Counted from the first letter of the stretch, positions 31,414 through 40,665 are shown. The stretch: 64,000 bases of DNA from Psychromonas sp. L1A2 (GCF_009828855.1 NZ_WUAG01000001.1:992001-1056000); one strand, 5' to 3'. The notes: generated from the sequence alone by a model not told the origin. Numbers and translations are program-made.

Positions 31414-33036
31414 TTACATTTTGAATAGTGTAACGTGCTCGTTAAGTTGTGTTGCAAATTGAGCTAGTTCTTCAGTTGCTATTCTAACTTCCTCCGCTCC
31501 AACTCCTGTGTTATGGGACAATTCTTTTATTTCAATAACTTGCTTTCCAACTTCGGCAGCAACAGAGCTTTGTTCTTCAGCTGCACTAGCGATTTGTGAG
31601 TTCATATCAATAATTTGATATACCGCATTTTTGATATCCGCTAGTGCCTGTTGAACATCTACGGTCTGCGTTACGATAGTATCGGCCTGTTCACGTCCAA
31701 TTTTCATAGATTCTACTGAGGCTTTGGCACTTTCTTGCACTTTGCTTATTTTAGCTTCAATTTCAGCAGTCGACTTTTGAGTATTTGAAGCTAACGCTCT
31801 GACTTCATCAGCTACTACGGAGAACCCTCTACCAAATTCTCCTGCTCGAGCTGCTTCGATAGCTGCGTTTAATGCAAGTAGGTTGGTTTGATCTGAAATA
31901 CCTTTAATAACAGCAAGGATGCCTGCAATATCTTCTGTACTTTCTGCAAGTTCGGTAATGATAATAGTCGTTTTGTCTAGATCTTTGGCTAAACCTTGTA
32001 CATCATTAGAAGATTGTTCTGCTTTTAGTGTTCCTTGATCAACAAGTAAACGAGCAGCTTCAGTTGCATCTGCGGCGACACTTGTATTCCTCGCAACTTC
32101 CTCAGAAGTTGCATGCATTTGATTAATTGCTGTTGCAACTTGTTCTGTTGCATGATTTTGTTCTGCAATATTGTTTTTAGTTTGAACTGAGATTAATGCG
32201 AGCCCTTCTGAAGCAGCTGTTTGAGAAACGGCGGAATCGGATATTTGTTTCATCATCACTTTCAGTTTTTCAACCATTAATCGCATGGCTAAATAAATCC
32301 CTGTTTCTTTACCTGTATTTTGAAATTTTATACTTAAATCACCTTCAGCAATTTGATGAGTTAATACTTCGATATCTTTCGGTTCGCCACCAATAGGACG
32401 TAAAATAGAAAGTGTAATTCTCCAACTTAATAAGATGGCTAAAATAATACCGATAGATACCAGTATGATAAGGTTTAAAACTGCTGACTCACCTTGTGCT
32501 AATGAGTTTTTAGTAAACTCACTCGCTTTGTTGGCTGCAAAGTTTTCAAGTTTTAAAAGCCGCTGGTTTAAATCTTGGATATGATTTGCGCCTTTTTCTT
32601 TCGTTATTTTAACAGCTTCAATGCGTTTACCTTCTTTCATTAAGGCAATTACTTCGTTACGAATCGGCCTCCAATTAATAAAATTTTCTCGAATGATTTT
32701 TATTTCAGATTTATTACCTAAAAAACGTTCATTTAATACATCGAAATATTTAAATGTTTGTTTCTCAATTACATCAACGTTAGCTGCTGCTTTATTAATT
32801 TGATCTATTGAACTGGCTAACGCAACATCTTTCATTGAGCGATGCATACTAGTTACTGCACCCTCAATCTTAACGATTGCAACACTGACAGAAAATGGAT
32901 GTTTATAAAGTAGTTGGGTAAAGTTTGATAGAGAATACATTTGTTTGACTGCAAAAATACTCATAATAATTAAAATGATAATAAGAATGGAAAAAGCGCC
33001 TGCTAAGCGTTTTCTTAGTGATATGTTATTAAGCAT
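31414..33036 (-). CDS. Methyl-accepting chemotaxis protein, four-helix-bundle sensor
   Basis: A 540-residue chemoreceptor. TM1 at about 12-30, a periplasmic helical sensor of about 150 residues of the 4HB_MCP type ('MHRSMKDVALASS' motif), TM2 at about 188-208, and a HAMP domain ('LRPIGGEPKDIEVLTHQIAEGDLS', the GGEP variant). The signalling hairpin has the conserved tip '[38 protein letters not shown]'-type sequence around 385-420. Its ligand is unknown. It ends without a CheR-tethering pentapeptide. The gene is monocistronic with a strong hairpin downstream. Confidence 0.94.
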   Translation of the reverse strand: MLNNISLRKRLAGAFSILIIILIIMSIFAVKQMYSLSNFTQLLYKHPFSVSVAIVKIEGAVTSMHRSMKDVALASSIDQINKAAANVDVIEKQTFKYFDVLNERFLGNKSEIKIIRENFINWRPIRNEVIALMKEGKRIEAVKITKEKGANHIQDLNQRLLKLENFAANKASEFTKNSLAQGESAVLNLIILVSIGIILAILLSWRITLSILRPIGGEPKDIEVLTHQIAEGDLSIKFQNTGKETGIYLAMRLMVEKLKVMMKQISDSAVSQTAASEGLALISVQTKNNIAEQNHATEQVATAINQMHATSEEVARNTSVAADATEAARLLVDQGTLKAEQSSNDVQGLAKDLDKTTIIITELAESTEDIAGILAVIKGISDQTNLLALNAAIEAARAGEFGRGFSVVADEVRALASNTQKSTAEIEAKISKVQESAKASVESMKIGREQADTIVTQTVDVQQALADIKNAVYQIIDMNSQIASAAEEQSSVAAEVGKQVIEIKELSHNTGVGAEEVRIATEELAQFATQLNEHVTLFKM

Positions 33037-33241
33037 AAAGCATCCTTTTGATGTGAGTTAACTGTAATAAAAAACAAGTATGGCACTTAGCTTACCATTT
33101 AAAAGTGAAGATAATACTTAATATGAGTTATTTTGTAAGTGAGGGACAACTAGTATTTATATAAATATTATGAATAACCAAAGGCTTACTAAATAATTAG
33201 ACTCTGTAATAACTGTTATTCTATCTTTTAGAGGGCTTTTT

Positions 33242-33509
33242 ATACCCATTACTGTTCAAGGTACTTTGTTCAGTCGTTAACTTAAACTTCAAATCAACGT
33301 ACAATATGATGGCAATAGGTAGTTTTTATCAAAGGTTGCAACATAGATAGAGTTAGTTTTCAACCTAACGATCTAGAGGGTAAGCAGTGAAAAAATATAT
33401 TTGTTGTTAGAAGTGTCGATTTAACTCGTTAGATATTTCTTTTGCTGGCTAGAGTCTATTCACTTTATTACTTGCTGAATTTTGCACATTGTGACGGGGA
33501 ACAGATATA
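33242..33509. repeat. Inverted-repeat element, second family, copy 2
   Basis: Homologous to 16981-17242 over its whole length (ATACCCATTACTGTTCAA ... GACGGGGAACAGATAT). The right end is more degraded. It lies in the long gap between the chemoreceptor and the GGDEF/EAL gene. Confidence 0.72.
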
Positions 33510-33957
33510 TACCATAGATAAACTTAATATATTCTAAGTGATTGATATTTTAGTTTTTTTAGTTTTAATGTTGCAGTTATTTATTTTTACCTTTTTTAAT
33601 GACGAGGTGAAGAAAAATATATTCCTACCTTTTATGCTGCCACTTGTATTTTAATGGAGCAGAATTAACACTTTTTTCATTTATAACTAATACTTTATTA
33701 TAAATGTATTCGTTACATCGCCATTACTTGTTAACGTTTTTCCTCAATCTTGTCTACATCACATTTTTTATTTATAACCAATAGTAGGGTGTATATTGAT
33801 AATTTATTTTTGAAAGAGTATTTTACCTGTCGCCTCTTTATTTTTGCATTAACTTTGATTATTTAAATAAAAGTTTCAAAGTAAATTATATTTTAGTGTT
33901 GATAAAAGAATCTCTACCCTTTTTTAAGTTTAAGCTGTAATACCTTAAGGGGACTAT
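33510..33957. other. AT-rich leader of the GGDEF/EAL gene
   Basis: About 450 AT-rich bases with no recognised gene or repeat. The end has the Shine-Dalgarno AAGGGGA before the GTG start. Confidence 0.35.
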
Positions 33958-35538
33958 GTGAACGAGTTTTTTATTGCGATTATTATTGTTGGTACTGTGC
34001 TATTACTGGCCAGTTTAATGACTACGTTAAAAATTTGCCAAAAGAGTGATAGCTCAGCTTGGTACCTGCTTTTTTACTTTATTATTCTATTTATTATTGG
34101 TTATTTAGGAATTCTTTATTATTTTCTTTATTTTCAATTAGACCCAATCCTGGTTTCAACGGTTGCTTGTATTCTATTCGGTGGTGGTGGATTTGTTTAC
34201 CTAGTTATTAAGCTCAGCTATAGCAGTTTATTAAGTACTGAAGAAGCTGTGGAAGTACAGCGCTATCAAGCGGAACATGATATTTTAACCGGTTTACCTA
34301 ATCGAAAGATGTTCTTTAAATCTCTTTCTCATATTATTAGCCAATCAACTCCTTGTTCAGTGTTATTTATTGATTTAAACGACTTTAAACAAGTTAACGA
34401 TTCTTTTGGTCATTATTGTGGAGATCAATTATTAATTGCCACTGCACATGCATTAAAATTTAATCTTAGTGATCATGGTTCGCTGTTCCGGCTTGCTGGT
34501 GATGAGTTTGCCATACTTTCTACTTATCAAAGTAAAAAGGGGTTACAACGGTGTATTAATCTCATCACGAAGTCGGTACAAGCCCCTCTAAAAATAGATA
34601 AGCAACTGATTAATGTGAATTTGAGTATTGGAGTCAGTCATTATCCTCAAGATAGTCTAGACATGTATGAGTTAGTCAAACATGCAGACTTAGCAATGTA
34701 TGAAGCTAAAAGAACTAATAAAAATTTAGTTTTTTATGATGCAGAATTAAGCCAGAAAGAAGGCGAAATTTTATTAATGACAAATAAAATAAAAGGGGCG
34801 ATTGAGCAGGATGAGTTTTTATTATTTTATCAGCCATTGATCTGCACTAAGACGAATCAACAGCATGGTTTAGAAGTCTTGATTCGTTGGCCTCAGCCAG
34901 ATGGCAGTTTTCTTTCTCCGGATGATTTTATCATGATAGCGGAGCGAAGTAGTTTGATTCTATCTGTGACTAAATGGGTTGTGATTGAAGCGATTAAAAA
35001 TTTAAAAGTTTTACAAGCTGCAGGCTTTACAGGTGCGTTACATATCAATTTGTCTGCACAAGATTTAAAAAGTCATGAGTTTTATGATTATGTGGCAGCA
35101 TTGTTTAAAGAAGATACCTCAATCAGCGATGTGATTGTTTTTGAAATAACAGAAAGCGCTATGATGACCAATATTCAGGGATCTAAAGAGATGATCATGG
35201 CATTAAATGCAATGGGGTTTCAATTTAGTATTGATGATTTTGGTACCGGATTTTCTTCACTCTCTTTATTAAGAGAACTTTCTATTAAACAAATTAAAAT
35301 TGATCGTTCTTTTGTTGATGGCATGCTAAGTCAAAAGGCCGATTATGCGATTGTAAAATCAATCATCTTTCTGGCTAAACAATTAGAGTGTGAGGTTATT
35401 GCTGAAGGAATAGAAAACAGAGAAACTGAACAAGAGTTAATAAATTTAGACTGTGATTATTTACAAGGATTTTATTACAGCAAACCGATTTCGATAGAGG
35501 AAATTAAGCGTAAATATTTAAACTACAAAGCAAGTTAA
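33958..35538 (+). CDS. Membrane GGDEF/EAL protein with variant motifs
   Basis: A 526-residue inner-membrane protein. Three N-terminal helices (about 5-22, 34-58, 66-84) are followed by a GGDEF domain (about 105-265) with 'RLAGDEFAIL' (AGDEF instead of GGDEF) and an EAL domain (about 285-520) with 'GLEVLIRWP' (EVL instead of EAL). The EAL domain also has 'INLSAQDL', 'FEITESAMM', 'IDDFGTGFSSLSLLRELSIKQIKID' and 'EVIAEGIE'. The metal-binding residues of the EAL part are mostly there, so phosphodiesterase activity is plausible. AGDEF domains can be active in some proteins. GTG start after AAGGGGA. Monocistronic. Confidence 0.9.
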   Translation: MNEFFIAIIIVGTVLLLASLMTTLKICQKSDSSAWYLLFYFIILFIIGYLGILYYFLYFQLDPILVSTVACILFGGGGFVYLVIKLSYSSLLSTEEAVEVQRYQAEHDILTGLPNRKMFFKSLSHIISQSTPCSVLFIDLNDFKQVNDSFGHYCGDQLLIATAHALKFNLSDHGSLFRLAGDEFAILSTYQSKKGLQRCINLITKSVQAPLKIDKQLINVNLSIGVSHYPQDSLDMYELVKHADLAMYEAKRTNKNLVFYDAELSQKEGEILLMTNKIKGAIEQDEFLLFYQPLICTKTNQQHGLEVLIRWPQPDGSFLSPDDFIMIAERSSLILSVTKWVVIEAIKNLKVLQAAGFTGALHINLSAQDLKSHEFYDYVAALFKEDTSISDVIVFEITESAMMTNIQGSKEMIMALNAMGFQFSIDDFGTGFSSLSLLRELSIKQIKIDRSFVDGMLSQKADYAIVKSIIFLAKQLECEVIAEGIENRETEQELINLDCDYLQGFYYSKPISIEEIKRKYLNYKAS

Positions 35539-35756
35539 AAACGAAAAAATATTTAATTTTATTAATGGCTTACTGATCATGATGGTCAATTTAAATAATA
35601 CTTTTGATCACTATTTTTATTGAGTAATTAACTTATTTACCTATTCCATCTTCCATTATAATACTTTTATCATTATTCCTACTAAATCAATTTCTACTAA
35701 CAAATGCCTACTAAAAAAATACTTTAAAATGCATTCCATTGCAAAACCAATATATT

Positions 35757-35834
35757 GTATTGATTATTGATTATTGATTATTGATTATTGATATTGATTA
35801 TTGATTATTGATTATTGATTATTGGATTGATTGA
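35757..35834 (+). repeat. ATTGATT heptamer tandem repeat
   Basis: About ten copies of a 7-base unit (TTGATTA), with one 6-base slip near 35792, between the GGDEF/EAL gene and the next miniature element. Confidence 0.9.
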
Positions 35835-36127
35835 GCACTTAACTTTATTGATATTATCTATCTAATTAACTGTTTCATTGAGTAAATTTATAACAATTTA
35901 CATCACAATCTATTTAATGTCATATAAATATAAACTATGATGGTTTTTGAAAGTATTGTCTAAAAGGTGTCACGTTACCCTTGAGGTTAAGTACTTTTTC
36001 TATGAAATATTTAAACCATATATTTCATTAAATAAATTAAAAATTCAAATAAATGCATTTGACTTTTTACCTTAAGTTATTGTTTGTTAGAGATTTAAGT
36101 TGGTAAGTTTTTAGTCATCAGCTATTT

Positions 36128-36288
36128 ATACCAAAAGAATTAATAAGGTGATCATTCTTGCTGGTTAAAATCACCCCTAACTGCGTTGTGAGTTTTGAAG
36201 TGAGAACAACTATCTCCTACAACTCACGCCTTATTAGTGTTAATTTTTCCTGCGCAATCTCTGATCACTTATTTAATTCCATTGGTAT
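36128..36288 (+). repeat. Miniature inverted-repeat element forming a gene's 5' leader
   Basis: ATACCAAAAGAATTAATAAGG ... ATTTAATTCCATTGGTAT; reverse complement of 7275-7436 with few differences. It ends 10 bases before the ATG of the next gene, so the leader and probably the promoter of that gene come from the element. Confidence 0.9.
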
Positions 36289-36298
36289 TAGAGGAAAT

Positions 36299-36943
36299 AT
36301 GAAGTTACAAGGTAAAATATTAAATTGGAATGATGATAAAGGTTTTGGTTTTGTTGAGCCTAATGGTGGTGGACAGCGGGCTTTTGTGCATATTAAATCA
36401 TTTAAGTATGGTTCGAAAAGGCCGATTAATGGCGATGTGATTATTTATGAATTAGTAAAAGAAGCTAACAATCGGTTCAAAGCGGTTAAGGTTCAATTTT
36501 CCAGTGAGGCGAGAGAAGCAAATAAACGTAAAGAGAACTATAACAAAGCGAGTAGTTACAATGTTGTTCGCCATCTGTTCACTATTATTTTTTGTTTTGC
36601 ACTATTGGCCTCTGTAACAATGGGGAAACTGCCTAGTATTTTTATTGGCCTTTACGCTGTAATGAGTATTATCACTTATATTGCTTATGCTATTGATAAG
36701 TCTTCTGCTCAAAGTGGAAACTGGAGAACGAAAGAAAGCACATTACATCTTTTTGCTTTAGCGGGGGGCTGGCCTGGTGCTTTTTGGGCCCAACAACGAT
36801 TACGCCATAAGTCGATAAAGAAAGAATTTCAAATAGGGTTTAGAACAACTGTATTTTTGAATTTAATGGGGTTCTTTTGGCTACACACTGAAAGTGGGTC
36901 TCATTTTTTACATATTGTTGTACTACCGTTGTTAAACTTTTAG
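36299..36943 (+). CDS. Cold-shock domain fused to DUF1294 membrane domain
   Basis: A 214-residue protein. Residues 1-65 are a cold-shock (CspA-like, OB-fold) domain with 'GKILNWNDDKGFGFVEPNGGG' split by the RNP1-like 'KGFGFV' and a later 'FVHIKSF'. Residues about 90-214 are the DUF1294 module with three to four helices and the signature 'LHLFALAGGWPGAFWAQQRLRHKS'. This fusion is widespread in gammaproteobacteria, and the role is unknown (nucleic-acid binding at the membrane is inference). I start at ATG 36299 (Shine-Dalgarno GAGGAA). The frame is open further upstream, but that part is the inverted-repeat element. Confidence 0.9.
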   Translation: MKLQGKILNWNDDKGFGFVEPNGGGQRAFVHIKSFKYGSKRPINGDVIIYELVKEANNRFKAVKVQFSSEAREANKRKENYNKASSYNVVRHLFTIIFCFALLASVTMGKLPSIFIGLYAVMSIITYIAYAIDKSSAQSGNWRTKESTLHLFALAGGWPGAFWAQQRLRHKSIKKEFQIGFRTTVFLNLMGFFWLHTESGSHFLHIVVLPLLNF

Positions 36944-36973
36944 TACGAGTTCAATTAAGCAGGAATAACTGTA

Positions 36974-37438
36974 TTGAAGATTAAATTAGATGATTTATCA
37001 GGTAAGGAGATCTTCTCTCTTCTTCAAGAGCATCTTGATGATATGAAAGCAACTTCTCCGCCTGAAAGTGTACATGCACTCAATTTAGAGGCGTTAAAAG
37101 ATCCTTCTGTTTATTTTTGGAGCATTTGGGATGAGCAAGTATTGGCTGGATGTGGTGCTTTCAAAAAACTTGATCAACAACATGCTGAAATAAAGTCGAT
37201 GAGAACCTCAAGCCTTTACAAAAAACAGGGGGTTGCTTCTAAGTTGTTAATTCATATTATTGAGCAAGCAAAACTATCTGGATTCAGTCGATTAAGCCTT
37301 GAAACAGGATCAATGGATTATTTTTTACCTGCCCATAGCTTGTATTTAAAACATGGATTTAGTTTTTGTGCTCCTTTTTCTGATTATGAAGAAGATTCCA
37401 ATAGTAAATTTATGTCATTAGATTTAGTTAAGGTGTAG
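36974..37438 (+). CDS. GNAT-family N-acetyltransferase
   Basis: A 154-residue acetyltransferase using acetyl-CoA. The acetyl-CoA loop is 'SSLYKKQGVASKLLIHIIEQAK' (about 78-99), with the R/Q-x-x-G-x-A pattern read as 'KKQGVA'. 'LSLETGSMDYFLPAHSLYLKHGF' follows, typical of the YsnE-like group. The TTG start has AGGA upstream. It lies 30 bases after the cold-shock/DUF1294 gene and 73 bases before an Rdx-family gene, so the three may be co-transcribed. Substrate unknown. Confidence 0.86.
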   Translation: MKIKLDDLSGKEIFSLLQEHLDDMKATSPPESVHALNLEALKDPSVYFWSIWDEQVLAGCGAFKKLDQQHAEIKSMRTSSLYKKQGVASKLLIHIIEQAKLSGFSRLSLETGSMDYFLPAHSLYLKHGFSFCAPFSDYEEDSNSKFMSLDLVKV

Positions 37439-37511
37439 CCTAATAGCAATTCTTGCTCCCAATTTTGACTACTATTAATGCGTAAAAGAAACGCTTAGAG
37501 AGATTCATATT

Positions 37512-37805
37512 ATGAATAAAATAGATATTAAATATTGCAAAAAATGCCGTTGGTTAATGCGATCATCGTGGATGGCCCAAGAGTTATTAAGTACTTTTGA
37601 AGATGAGTTAGATGAAGTTTCATTATTACCAGGTGAAGGTGGAATATTCGAAATTTTTGCAAATGGCACGCTTATTTGGTCGCGTAAGGAAATGGGTGGC
37701 TTTCCAGAAATTACAGAGTTAAAGCAATTAGTTAGAAATATTATTGCACCAGATAAAGATCTTGGGTGTATCGATCGTAAAACAGCTAAAAGCCTCACTC
37801 AATAA
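37512..37805 (+). CDS. SelT/SelW/SelH (Rdx) family thioredoxin-like protein, Cys form
   Basis: A 97-residue Rdx-family protein. The redox motif is 'YCKKCRWLMRSSWMAQELL' near the N-terminus, where a CxxC replaces the CxxU of selenoprotein members. 'LLPGEGGIFEIFANGTLIWSRKEMGGFPEITELKQ' continues the family pattern. It is full length. The likely role is thiol-disulfide exchange; the partner is unknown. A Shine-Dalgarno (GAGAGATTC) precedes the ATG. It is in line with the GNAT and ABM genes. Confidence 0.88.
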   Translation: MNKIDIKYCKKCRWLMRSSWMAQELLSTFEDELDEVSLLPGEGGIFEIFANGTLIWSRKEMGGFPEITELKQLVRNIIAPDKDLGCIDRKTAKSLTQ

Positions 37806-37849
37806 AAGCTGAGCTCAACAATCAAGTTATAGAATTTATTGGATCTATT

Positions 37850-38185
37850 ATGTCAGTTATCGCTAATACACCTAAACCACCTTATTATGCAGTTATTTTT
37901 ACTTCTACCCGTACAGAAGGAGATGATGGTTACCATGAAGCCGCCGATAGAATGGTAGAACTTGCTCAGCAACAAACAGGATTTTTAGGTATTGAGTCAG
38001 CGAGAGAATGTATCGGTATAACGGTTTCTTATTGGGCTAATTTAGATTCAATAAAACAATGGAAAGCTAATACTGAGCATATAGAGGCCCAAAAAATGGG
38101 ACGACAATCTTGGTATGATACTTTTAAAATACGTATTTCAAAGGTAGAGCGGGATTACGGTCAATTAATTGATGAGTCTCATTAA
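37850..38185 (+). CDS. ABM-superfamily (YqjZ-like) antibiotic-biosynthesis-monooxygenase-type protein
   Basis: A 111-residue ferredoxin-like protein. 'YYAVIFTSTRTEGDDGYHEAADRMVELAQQQTGFLGIESARE' (split over about 11-52) and 'VSYWANLDSIKQWKANTEHIEAQKMGRQSWYDTFKIRI' are the standard dimeric ABM/YqjZ pattern. It is full length, unlike the truncated cassette relative at 2556. Members are cofactor-free oxygenases or unknown; a definite function cannot be given. It is the last gene of the 36299-38185 same-strand run and convergent with ohrR. Confidence 0.85.
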   Translation: MSVIANTPKPPYYAVIFTSTRTEGDDGYHEAADRMVELAQQQTGFLGIESARECIGITVSYWANLDSIKQWKANTEHIEAQKMGRQSWYDTFKIRISKVERDYGQLIDESH

Positions 38186-38246
38186 TGATAGCTAACATTT
38201 TTTATTGGAAATACCATTTAGCATGTTTATTTAATGAGTGACTCAT

Positions 38247-38693
38247 TTACTCATCTTCTTTTTTGTTTAAATCATGAATGACTAAATCTAAGGATTGCAT
38301 TAATTGTAAGGCTTGATTTGAATCGATACTATTAAATTTACAACGTATTTTACCGGGTATATCTACTGCTTGTAATTTCAGATCTTGACCTGTTCTTGTT
38401 AATTGAATAAGGCGTTTTCGTTGATCTTTTTCATCTTTAATGACTGCTAATAGTGACTTGTCAGCCATTTTCTTTAATATTTGAGTCATTGCACTACCAT
38501 CAATTGCGGTTGTTTCAATAAGCTCGGCAATGGTTATTTTATCTTGATCCCACAATGCCATCATCACCACATATTGTGGGTAAGTTAAATTAATTTCTGT
38601 TAATGGTTCTCGATAGGCACGGGCAATACTATTTGATGCCATATATAAACGATGACACAGCTGATGCTTTAGTTTTAGCTGTTCAAATGACAT
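38247..38693 (-). CDS. ohrR: OhrR-type MarR-family peroxide-sensing repressor
   Basis: A 148-residue winged-helix regulator. 'KHQLCHRLYMASNSIARAYREPL' (parts of 9-31) places Cys13 and the following Tyr as in OhrR, where that Cys is oxidised by organic peroxides. The wHTH is 'ITIAELIETTAIDGSAMTQILKKMADKSLL' in parts and the wing 'KDEKDQRKRLIQLT'. I start at ATG 38693 (Shine-Dalgarno AAGGAA); the longer frame to 38786 runs through the operator region. It is divergent from ohr, with two palindromes in between, so it probably represses both genes. Confidence 0.88.
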   Translation of the reverse strand: MSFEQLKLKHQLCHRLYMASNSIARAYREPLTEINLTYPQYVVMMALWDQDKITIAELIETTAIDGSAMTQILKKMADKSLLAVIKDEKDQRKRLIQLTRTGQDLKLQAVDIPGKIRCKFNSIDSNQALQLMQSLDLVIHDLNKKEDE

Positions 38694-38762
38694 GGCAATT
38701 TCCTTCAATTTTTTATTTTCTATTAAATTTATTATTATAGTAACTATTATAACTATAAATTT

Positions 38763-38826
38763 AATTTGCATGCAAAGTATTTGCAATTGTTATTTATCTT
38801 CGTTATTATTATTTTGCATGCAAAAT
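38763..38826. promoter_or_regulatory. Two OhrR operator palindromes
   Basis: AATTTGCATGCAAAGT (38763-38778) and the perfect palindrome ATTTTGCATGCAAAAT (38811-38826) share the 12-base core TTTGCATGCAAA. Their centres are 48 bases apart, and they lie in the ohrR-ohr divergent promoter region. Confidence 0.75.
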
Positions 38827-38861
38827 AAATTCGTTATTCAATACAAATTTTGGAGTTCACT

Positions 38862-39290
38862 ATGAATGTATTACAAGAAGTCGCTTACACAGCTAAAGCA
38901 ACAGCAACGGGTGGCCGTGAAGGTATCGCTAAATCTGATGATGGTCGTTTAGATGTTAAACTCTCTACACCTAAAAACTTAGGTGGTGATGATGGACAAG
39001 GCACAAACCCTGAGCAATTATTTGGTGCTGGTTATGCGGCATGTTTCATTGGTGCACTTAAACATGTTGCAGGTGTTGAGAAAATAGCACTTCCAAGCGA
39101 TTTGTTCATTAACTCTGAAGTTTCTATTGGTCCTATCGAAGGTGGTTTTGGGATCGCAGTTAAGCTTTCTATCTCACTAGGTGATATGGATAAAGCGGAA
39201 GCAGAAGCGTTAGTAGAAAAAGCTGATTTAGTTTGCCCATACTCAAATGCAACACGTGGCAATATTGCTAAAGAACTTATTATTCTTTAG
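38862..39290 (+). CDS. ohr: Organic hydroperoxide resistance peroxidase
   Basis: A 142-residue Ohr/OsmC-family thiol peroxidase that reduces organic hydroperoxides. The two active Cys are Cys61 ('GAGYAACFIGALKHVA') and Cys125 ('LVCPYSNATRGNI'). The start 'YTAKATATGGREG' contains the conserved Arg, and the length is typical. I start at ATG 38862 after TGGAG; the in-frame codon at 38850 would cover that site. It is divergent from ohrR and ends at a strong terminator. Confidence 0.95.
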   Translation: MNVLQEVAYTAKATATGGREGIAKSDDGRLDVKLSTPKNLGGDDGQGTNPEQLFGAGYAACFIGALKHVAGVEKIALPSDLFINSEVSIGPIEGGFGIAVKLSISLGDMDKAEAEALVEKADLVCPYSNATRGNIAKELIIL

Positions 39291-39393
39291 TTGCTAGTTC
39301 TAATTACTAGTTTCTAATTACTAGGTTATTTTTAATATGTTTGTTAAATACTAAGTATTACTCGCATTTAAAATAACTAAAGTTACAAAATTT

Positions 39394-39430
39394 AAGGCCT
39401 GTAATAGATCTCTATTACAGGCCTTTTTTA
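39394..39430 (+). terminator. Terminator of ohr
   Basis: AAGGCCTGTAATAG ... CTATTACAGGCCTT is a perfect 14-bp stem followed by T's. Confidence 0.92.
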
Positions 39431-39558
39431 TTTGAAATAAAGATAAGAATTCAGTGAATATAAGCTAATACCAATCTAAGTAATTATCTAGTCATTTATG
39501 CTTGTTAAAATGAATCCTAGCTTCGTGGTTGATTTTGTAATGAGAATAACTAGTTATA

Positions 39559-40665
39559 CCATTCCGCCTAATTATGTGATCTAATGTATTTAATTATTAA
39601 CTGATTATATTCTCTTGGTGACGTATGAAAAAACATGATTTTTCTGAATTGGCCAAAACACATAAAAGTGTTCGTATGAGACTGCGTTATTCTGCTCTAG
39701 CGCACTTTCAAGAAGGCAGCTCTCGTACCGATATAGCTAAATTTCTTAAAGTGAGCCGTACTAGTGTTAATAAATGGATATCTCAATATCATCAAAATGG
39801 ATTGGTTGGATTAATTGATAAAAAGACAACTGGACGTCCCTTACGATTATCTGAAATCCAATCACTTCAACTAATTCAATATATTAATGAATATACAAAA
39901 AATGATAAGGGTGGCCGATTAGTAGGCACTGATATCCAGTTGTTTATTGCTTGATAATTTTGGCCATCAATACCACCTTTCAAGTGTCTACAAATTACTT
40001 CACCGTTTAGGTTTTTCATGGATAACCTCTCGCTCTAAGCACCCAAAACAGTCCCTTGAAGTTCAAGAAGATTTTAAAAAAATTCCAAATAAAAATGATC
40101 CTTAAGATCCCTGGCCATATCTCATTAGATAGAGTCGATATCTGGTTACAAGATGAAGCACGTTTTGGACAACAAAATACAACAACAAAGCTATGGGCTA
40201 AAACAGGTAGCAGACCATTAGCTGTGAAACAGCAACAGTTTGAATATGCATATTTATTTGGCTCCGTTTGTGTCACTAATGGGCAATCACAAGCGATGGT
40301 AATGCCTTATGTAAATAAAGACATTATGTATGCTCACCTGAAACAAATATCCATGAGTACCGCCGAAGATCGGCATGCAGTCATTATTATGGATGGGGCT
40401 GGTTGGCATACAGAAGATCTTGCGACAGACTTTAATAATGTTAGCGTAATTAAGCTTCCTCCGTACTCTCCAGAACTAAATCCGATAGAACAAGTGTGGA
40501 GCTGGTTGCGTCAACATCATTTAGCTAATCGTTGTTTTAATGGTTATGAATCAATTGTGGATGCGGTTTGTTATGCATGGAATGACTTTGTAAGTGATAG
40601 TCAAAGAGTAATAAAAATGTGCACTAGGGATTGGATGAATCTGATCAACTAATTAGGCGGAATGG
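39559..40665 (+). mobile_element. IS630-family insertion sequence (1107 bp)
   Basis: Terminal inverted repeats CCATTCCGCCTAATTA (39559-39574) and TAATTAGGCGGAATGG (40650-40665) are perfect for 16 bases. TA at 39557-39558 and 40666-40667 is the target duplication typical of IS630/Tc1. It encodes one transposase gene, now broken. Structure is complete, so ends could still be mobilised by another copy. Confidence 0.93.
39625..40652 (+). pseudogene. IS630 transposase, two frameshifts
   Basis: The first frame (39625-39954) has the helix-turn-helix 'SSRTDIAKFLKVSRTSVNKWISQY'. Near 39953 one extra base puts the continuation (FGHQYHLSSVYKLLHRLGFSW) in the next frame. A second shift near 40080-40105 moves into the third frame. 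That frame holds the DDE part: 'DIWLQDEARFGQQNTTTKLW' (first Asp), 'HAVIIMDGAGWHT' (second Asp) and 'IKLPPYSPELNPIEQVWSWL' (Glu). Restored length is about 342 residues, normal for IS630. The 109- and 198-residue pieces are not expected to work. Confidence 0.9.

Noticed and set aside
36158..36298. Upstream extension of the cold-shock/DUF1294 protein
   Set aside because: These 47 codons are the inverted-repeat element; the cold-shock domain and the RBS fix the start at 36299.
37505..37798. 97-codon frame opposite the Rdx-family gene
   Set aside because: Same region as a full-length recognisable SelW-like protein on the plus strand; a shadow frame.
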